A stretch of 64,000 nt of DNA from Cinnamomum chago (taxonomy: Eukaryota > Streptophyta > Magnoliopsida > Laurales > Lauraceae). The notes below the pieces were generated by a model that was not told the origin of the DNA, did no database searches, and worked only from the letters and a program-made list of their open reading frames with translations. A program made the position numbers and the translations under genes. This document shows positions 54,501-63,500 of the stretch, piece after piece (position 1 is the stretch's first letter; each line of letters opens with the position of its first letter). The DNA lies in contig CP142453.1 of the NCBI GenBank assembly GCA_038049695.1, positions 14,217,001 through 14,281,000 of the forward strand, written 5' to 3'.

Positions 54501-57500
54501 GGAGTAGGAGAGGTCTGAGTGAATCCAAGTTCTGAAAGAAGGCCCCGTAGCCATAAGACTTCAGAACAAGCAGAAGACATCGCCCTATATTCAGCTTCTG
54601 TGGAAGATCTGGATACACGTGCTTGTTTCTTGCATTTCCAAGAAATGAGTGAATTGCCAAGGTACATGCACCAACCAGTAGTAGAACGACGCGTGTCTTG
54701 ACAGCCTGCCCAGTCAGCATCCGCATAAGCAGTTAGATGAAGAGGATTATCCTTTGGATAATATAAGCCACGAGAGACAGTGCTTAGCAGATAACGGATA
54801 ATGCGCTTCACAGCTGTCAAATGAAAGTGTCGAGGAGCGGTCATGAACTGGCTCACCAGATTAACAGCATAGGAAATGTCAGGTCTAGTGATGGTGAGAT
54901 AGACAAGACTGCCCACCAGGCGCCGATATGTATGAGGATCAGGAAGAAGGTCTCCATCAGTTTTACTCAGCTTGAGATTTACCTCGACGGGTGTATCAAC
55001 AGGCGAAGAATCATGGAGGCCAGCCAACTCGATAAGGTCTGAAGTATATTTGTGTTGATTAACAAAAAGACCTTTGGGAGATTGATGCACCTCTAAGCCC
55101 AAGAAATAATGCAAAGGACCCAAATCTTTCATATGAAAGTAAGTCCGGAGGGAAGCTTGGAGAGATTTGATCATACCATCATCCGTGCCAGTGATAATAA
55201 TATCATCAACATACACCAGAAGTACAGTAACCCCTGTAGATGTGTGGCATAGAAAGAGAGATGGATCATAAGGGCTCTGAGTGAACCCACTTTCGCATAA
55301 TCGACCCCTGAATGTTTCGAACCATGCCCGAGGAGCTTGCTTGAGACCATAAAGTGATTTTCGCAACCGACAGACAGACCTCTTGGAGGGAGAGGGGACG
55401 CCTTGTGGTATACGCATATAGACTTCTTCGTGCAAATCCCCATGGAGAAATGCATTTTTGACATCCATTTGGTATAATGGCCAAGACTGAGATGCAGCAA
55501 TGGCAAGAAGTAACCGCACAGAGGTCATCTTTGCCACAGGTGCAAATGTATCCTCGTAGTCAATGCCATACTCCTGTCTGTTTCCAAGTGCCACAAGTCT
55601 AGCTTTGTGTCTATCCAAGGACCCATCAGATTTAAGTTTGATCGAGTAGATCCATTTGCAACCAATAGGCTTAACTGTCGTAGGACACTCCACAATATCC
55701 CATGTGTGATTCAGAGCCAATGCATCTAATTCCTCCTTCATGGCCTGGTTCCAGCAATCTTGTTGGACAGCCTGCAAATAAGAACTTGGGATAGAGATAG
55801 AAGAGAGAGTGGTCATCAAAGAAGTATGGGTAAAGCCATACCGCTCAGGCGGTCTAGAATTTCTGGAGGAGCGACGTAAAGCAGGAGTAGGCGTGGAACC
55901 AGTTGTCGGTGGAGGATCAGGGGGAGGGCCATCTGCAATGGGAGGTTTATCCCGTCGGTGGTATACAAAAGCAGGATTAAACCTAGTAACAGAGGTTTGA
56001 TCCGAAAAACCTGGTAAGAGAGCTGGTGAAGAGGGGTGAGGACAATCTATGTGAGTTTGGAAGAAATATTGATTTTCAAAGAAAACAACATTTCGAGAAA
56101 CCCTGATACGACGACCAATGGGATCATAACAAACAAAACCTTTTTGATTAGTGGCATAACCCAAAAAAGCACACCTGCGAGATTGTGCTGTGAGTTTCGT
56201 TCTCTCTGTGGGAGGTAGATGAACGAAGCAAACACAACCAAATGTATGTAGGTGATCAAAGACAGGATGATGACCAAACAATTTAAAATGAGGCGTTAAA
56301 TGAGCAATGGTATGTGATGGAAGGCGGTTAATGAGATAGACAGCCGTGGTGAGAGCTTCAGTCCAAAAACGAGGGGGAACGGATGATTCAATCAGAAGAG
56401 TTCGAGTTACATCAAGAAGATGCCTGTTTTTCCGTTCCGCAACTCCATTTTGTTGTGGAGTATACGGACATGTACGTTGAGAAATGATTCCTTTATTGTT
56501 TAAAAAGGATTGAAAATCCTTGGAAACGTACTCCCCCCCTGAGTCTGATCGCAAAGTTTTAATGCATTTAGAGAATTGGTTTTCAACATAGTTAACAAAA
56601 AATTTAAATGCATTAAGAACATCAGACTTCGAATGTAATAAATAAATCCAAGTAAATCTGCTGTAGTCATCAATGAATGTGACAAAGTACTTGAAATGAC
56701 TATGGGAAAGGGTCGGAGCAATGCCCCAAACATCACTGTGAATCAAGTCAAAACATGCAGTGCTCCCTGTGGTGGAGTGTGGAAAAGGTAAAGTTTTACT
56801 CTTTCCTAATTTACAACTATCACATTCAAAAGAAGCAGAGTCAACAGGTTTATTTATTAATCCAGATTGAAATAAAGTAGACATTGTAGAAGCATTCGGA
56901 TGACCAAGTCTATTATGCCACAATCGAGAATTATTCTGAATAAAAAAACAAAATAACTGATGTAAAGTTTTATTCTCAATAACGGAAGACATTGGTAAGG
57001 AAAAAAGTCTGCCACGCTTAGGCCCCCTCGCGATCACTTCCCCCGACTCCTGGTCCTGCACAACACAGCCAGAAGAAGAAAAGGAGACATTGCAATTATT
57101 TTCAACAAGTTGACCCACAGAAACCAAATTGGTAGCAAGATGAGGAGAAACTAAAACATTGGTTAAGGGTAAGGGGCCAGGGGTATCACCAACAGAGGTG
57201 ATAGGGAGATGATCTCCGTTGGCAGCTTGAACAGTGAGATGACCAGTGTAAGGAACGACATTCTGTAATGTTATGGGTGAAGAGGTCATATGGTTACTTG
57301 CACCAGAATCTAAGTACCATGTATTGGAAAGAGAGGAATCAGTACCTGTGATGTTCATGGATGCCAATGCATTGATGATCATTTGGTTAACCATCTCAGG
57401 GGTGAGAGGAGCCGGAGACGCAGATTGTGATGAGGAACCAGGCTGTGAGGATGAATCATACTGCAGAGAACCACTGAAGTCAGATGATGCATATGGTGGA

Positions 57501-60500
57501 GTGGTTATTGTATAAGCAGTGGGAGCTGACGACACGGTGGAAGTACCAGGGCCTGACTGCACATAATTGCGGGAAGTAGAATTGCGATTCTTCTTCCGGC
57601 ATTCTTCAATAACATGACCAGTTGCCTTACAATATCGGCAGATTTTTGCCTTGCATTGATTTGCATAGTGACCATATTTCCTGCAGTTATGGCACTGAAC
57701 TTTACTGATATCCCGGGGAGATGGTCTGGTGATAGCAACATATGCAAGCGGAGCCTCAGTAGAACCCTGTTGTTCCAGAGTAGTTTTCGTGACCAGACGT
57801 TGTTCTTCCCGCAGAAGCTCCTGAAGACAGTCATCCAAGCTGGGAAGAGAAGCCCTGCTCATTAAGTTAGAGCGAACTGTCTCAAACTCCCGACGAAGTT
57901 TCATCAGAAACTGATCCCGATGGCTACTTTGTTGTAAGGGAAGGAGTTCAGGTAGGAGTGCATCAGACACCTTGGCAAACTTAATCTCATCATATTCTGA
58001 CCACAGTCGTCGAAAACCATTGTAATACTCCTGAATAGACTGGGTGCCTTGAGTGAATTGAGAAATGTCAAGTTCCAATTGAAATTGACGAGCAGCATTG
58101 CCTTGTTGATAGATCTTCTTAAGATAATCCCACATTTCCCTGGCAGTTTTGCAAGGTCGGAGGTTGAGGATAAAATGGTGCTCAACCGAGCCTAACAACC
58201 AGGTTTTGATTTTAGCATCCTTAGTTTTCCAAGCTAAAATCTTTTTGTCATCTTCTGCCGGTATAAGTTCAGATCCATCAATATATGACCAGAGTTCCTT
58301 GCCTTCTAAGTAAATTTGAAATTGGAAGGCCCAGGAGTTATAATTGTTTCCATCAAATCTAATCATTTTAATGTCAGATTTGTCCATGATGAGCAGACAG
58401 AGAGAAAAAAACTTCACACCGGAATGAACAAGAACAGATACCAGTCGGACCAGGAAAAACGTCTCACAGTAGCTGTATTGAGAAGAAAATGCAATTTTCT
58501 CCAGGCAGCAGAAACACGACCAGTGCAGATATCACACAGCACAGTACTGTAGCATAAAAAATAGCCAGAACAACAAAAAAAATGCACAACAGAGTGCACG
58601 ACGTCCCTGTCGTTCAGTGGGTAGATTCCCACGTGTTCCCCAGCAACTGATCAATAGCCAGATCAAAGGGTGGGGATGGAAGGGTGGACTATTTTCGCAC
58701 CTAATGGAAGTGGTCCCAGACAGAACAAACAGGAATCCAAAATTCTGGACGGCTGAGATGAAAACAAGTTGATAAAACTGAATTTCCACAAAAAATAGTA
58801 GAAGGCCTACCTCTGATGATCCATAAATCTTGAAAAAATGTCCAGAAATAAGAAGAGACCCAGGCGACCAAGATGAGCTGCTTCCGCTGATATGAGGTCG
58901 ATGATCGCAGGTGGGCCACGGCTGATCGGAGATGATCAGGTATGATCACAGACGATCAGGTGGCAGAAAATGTCTTCTAGTGAAGAATATGTGTCTGATA
59001 ATGAAGAAGATGCACAAATAGAGAAGGTGCAATCGAAACAGTGCACAGATCTGCACTAAAACTGACTGACGACCATTCTGTCAGTATGATTCCATAAACG
59101 GAAGCCCCACCAGATCATCATAGGACAAATCAGAGGTCGGGGATGAAGCCACAGCATATTTTCGCAAGTGAGGGAAGAAGATTCAGCCAAAAATAACCAA
59201 GATCCTTGATTTTAGACGGCCGAGATGAAATCAGATTGAGAAATCTGACGAACCAGAAAATGCGATGGAAAACCTACTTCTGATGGGAAATAAATTCCGG
59301 AAAAATCACCATAAATACAGGCAATTCCAGTCGACCAACATGGTCTGGTTCTGCTGAGTTGATGAAGAAGATCTCAGGTGGGCCACACCGGATGGGAGAT
59401 GATCTGGGATGATCTAGGATGATCGGAGATGCACTGAGTGCTTCCAGACGTGGAAGATTGCCTTGAATGATCTAGATATCAAGGCTCTGATACCATATTA
59501 TTTAGAGAGATGGAAAGAATTCTGAAGAGATGTGCTGAATGCAGTGACCTTCTTGGTCGACTGTTCTTCTCATTATAAAGGGGATGAAATCCCTGATTAC
59601 ATGTAAGTATCACTAATCAGATCCTAAAAAACTGTTTTACAAACTAAAAGGCTTTGACTAAGTAATATATGAAGTCTGGGCCCAGAATGGGCCTGGGCTT
59701 GCTTTGGCTGGATTGACACACAAAGCCTTTAAAATTGCTTAAAGTGTGAAGTTTGAATCCAAATTTTAAAATTGTATAATAATTTCCTACAACTATGAAT
59801 TTTATGGACTCGTTGAATCTTAATTGGTATTAACAAATTAAAGCAGTTATAGGTGGCCGCCTTTGGTTTTATAGTACACTGTTTATTTTCATACAGATAA
59901 TAAATTTATCTTTATATCATTGGACCTTGCAAAGAATTGGTTTTAATATTCAAAAATCAAAACTCACTCCTGGCGTTGTTAGAGACCTTCCACACCCTCT
60001 TCAAGCAAAACAATGGGGAAAGAAATTACAAACGTGTAGGACTTGGTCATATATGTGAATTGGAGGTTGATTTGACTAGCTACTAACCAAATCTGAGCTA
60101 ACTTATCAATTTTTTAAACCGTGGAAATGAATATATATATATATATATTTATATATATTAGTTATTTTGCATTGAAGAAATTGTTGAAACTTTGTTGTTT
60201 GGGAAATATCAAGTTTTATTCAACTACAAATGTGGCATTAGTTCCATTTTGAAAGGAAAAAAAGTAGTGTGCCATTAGTTGCTACATTTAATTGAAGTAC
60301 TGAACAAAAAAGTTTACTGGACCTAAGCGTAATAGTTATTTTCTTTTAATGTTATATAGTTGTTTACTGCTATTATCTAGACCTTCTTTTTTCATAGAAA
60401 TGGTCTTTTACCAGAACAAAGCTAGAACAGCAACAACAATTTATCATTATTATCATTTTTATTTAAGATGATAACGTTTTGATAGTTCTTGTTGGTTGAT

Positions 60501-63500
60501 CATTCCCATGGGGCAATTAGCTATTTGAAAATCTTAACTCATACATGCTGTAAGACACAGTTTTGGTATTCCTTATTTAGTCTTGCTGAGCACTGGAAAC
60601 ATTTATATGAATATTAAATAAAACAAAATTTATGTAAAGGACAATACTTTTCTAAGCCCGTACACTTTCCCTGTGTGTGCATGTGTGGGCGTGTTTTCAT
60701 ATGCAGCTAAAGTGTATTTAATTTGATTGTCACTTCATTAGGTAGAAAGTGGCATAAAAGGATTTTTGAATCATCTACTTTCAGGTGTGTATTCCATTTC
60801 GTTAGAGAAAAACGATCGATCTGTGTTCTCTTACCAAGGAAGTTGGGGGAACTGGAGAAACGAGCTTCGTCAATCTCTTTACAAGCTGATATTTTGAGAA
60901 TTGATATACATTCTCTAGCTTGAGGGGTACGTGCGAGGTGTAGGAGATACATGGGTCAAAATATTCCCTTATCCATTGTCTTAAGCTGATACATAAAGAG
61001 TGGTAGTCAATTTGTTGGTTGATCCTGTATGGTAGACCAAATTGACTGTGTTATCAGTAATATGATATGGAGCAAAGATCCATTTGTATTGTTAATTATA
61101 AAGCGTGATCACTAAGATATTCCACTTAATCGATCAAGTAAAGGGTTCAGACTTCAAAAAGGGCAAGATAGGAACAGTTTTGCTCTGTAAGTTGCTCCAA
61201 GCATGGTTGTTTGCAAATGTTATGAGCCATATCCTGGTACTTGGATGTTGTACTTAAACATGCAACCATTGGTTTGCTTCACAAAAATGATTCTTTCCTC
61301 ATTATCATTATAAAGAGAGAAAGGCCTTTTTCTCTTCAGTATTACTAGTGTTGGCTATAGTCGATCATCCAAATAAGCCCCAGCAAGTCTCCTCATGTAA
61401 TGCACCTGACTGCAATAAGTACAACCAGCACCACCACCACCGACATGGCCACCACAATAGACGCTAGACTCTGTGCCTGACTTCCAGATTACTTCTCTTA
61501 GGTCAATCAACTAGAAAATCTGTTTATGAAAAATGGGCACTTGGTAGTGGGTTGACTACAGAGTACCAGGTCCTACAAGGATTAACATGCTGATCCTAGA
61601 ACTAGTATACGACATGTACACATAAGCATAGGAATCCCAAAATTACTTCTGCACCTCTAAGCAGAAAAAAAAATGGTTTCCAACCACCACATACCAATTT
61701 ATTAGCTAGGATGTTCACTATAATCTGCAACAACAACTCTACTTCACATCACGGAGACCAATAACTTGTCAATGGAAAGAAAGCAACCATTTTTGCTCAT
61801 CCTTTTAACTTCCTACAACCAGAATATACTGTAGCTACCTGCAGATCTGTGATTTACTGGTAAAAACAGCTCAAATCATTTCAAGTAGCATCTGAAAAGA
61901 TTCAGGCCTCATCCTTTCAGGTATAAACTTTTTGAAACACATAAAATAGGGGAAAATATCCTCAGGAAATGATTTAAAAAGGCGAAAATGCGGACCTCAG
62001 CCTTGGTGTCAAAGCAGCAGGAAAAGAAGATATCCTTCTCAACAATGCTTAAATCACAACAAAATAAGTTTTTGGTGTCTAAGAAAATCTAGACATACCA
62101 TCCATAATTGAACAATCACACCATATAGCTTCTGTGTCTACCGTTGCCGACTCTTTGTGAATTTGGATGCTTGGCAACCAGGAAAACACAGATGTTCCAT
62201 AGACTCTTTTGTTTGATGTTTGACTTGTTCCTTTATTTTTATTATTATTGTGATTTTTTTTTTGGGGTTGGGGGAGGGGGGTGCTTTGATTTTTTCTTTA
62301 TAAACTTATTACCATATGAGAGAGGAGGGAGGGAGGGAGATTAAAAAAAAATTAAAATACCTTTCTTATCTCTCAACTGAACCAAGGTGGTATTGTTATG
62401 TTTTGTTTGAATTTGCAGGAGTCTTAGGAACTGTAGTTTGCAAGGAGCTATTCCTGATCTGAGCGGGATTGCTCATCTTTTCTATTTGTAAGGTCTTGAG
62501 TACTTAAAAGAATTTTTTTGAGGCGATAACATTTTACAATACGACACACTGTATCATGTCCTGATGGTCAGTGATGAGCATCTCTAACTTGTTTAATGTA
62601 TTCATTTCAGGGATCTCAGCTGGAATCGACTTACAGGATCCATGCCATCAAATAAACTTTCTGATCATATCACTACGATGTATGCAAAATTATCTACTTG
62701 GATTGCTGCATTTGCAAATTGGGATACTTTGCTTGTTTAGAATTTAGCTAGTTTTTGAACTCTAATGATAGTTCTTTTACCATCTCTATTTGATTGTTTG
62801 TAGAAGTATCTTACCAGGGATATTTATGATTTTACTTGGCTTTAATGTGACGAAGGATATGATTATGTGAAACATTTGGTGCTATTATGCAGTGAACTGT
62901 CACACAACAATTTTACTGGTTCCATTCCTGCGAATTTCGCTCTTCTTCCTCATCTCCAGAGATTGTGAGATTGTCTTTATGCTTCTTATTCTCCTTAATA
63001 GATTTTTTTGAGCAGTTTCTTTGTACTCTGCATAATCTACAGTTCAAGTGATGGTTCATTTAAATTGAATGTTCTCTTAAAATTTCATTTATGGACTTTG
63101 ATTTGATTTTTAGAAGTTGCATATTCATTCATGTTCACGTTGATTTTGTGCACATGGATTGAATTTGGGCACTCTCCTGATGTGTAATTCATTTGCCATT
63201 CCAGATCTCTTGAGAATAACTCTTTGAATGGTTCTGTTCCATCAACCATTTGGCAGAATGTGATATTCCGAGAAAATCAAAGCCTTATCTTGTAAGACGT
63301 AACTACCAGTCACAATTTCTATCCACAAGTCTTTTGCTTGCTTTTCAATAATTTCTTACATATATCTATAAACTGCAAAGGCACTTTGGTTTTTGCCAGT
63401 GCTTTGTTAGAAAGTTTTGGTGCTCCTGATGAACTTAAATATGTGATTGATTCCATCAATCTCTGTCTAAAATTTTCTGGCACATTGTGTTTGCAGGGAT

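Larger units (their letters stand above)
54027..59718 (-). mobile_element. Complete, apparently intact Ty1/copia element (copia-3) in receptor intron 8
   Basis: The LTRs are 223 bp (54027-54249 and 59496-59718) and differ at one base by my reading (C versus T near the internal end). The target duplication CACAA is exact (54022-54026 and 59719-59723). Primer site, polypurine tract and a single uninterrupted 1386-codon gag-pol are all present, so this is a recent and possibly competent insertion. It lies antisense to the host gene. On the minus strand the LTR begins TGTCAATCC but ends AATAATA or AATGATA instead of the usual CA. Confidence 0.96.
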
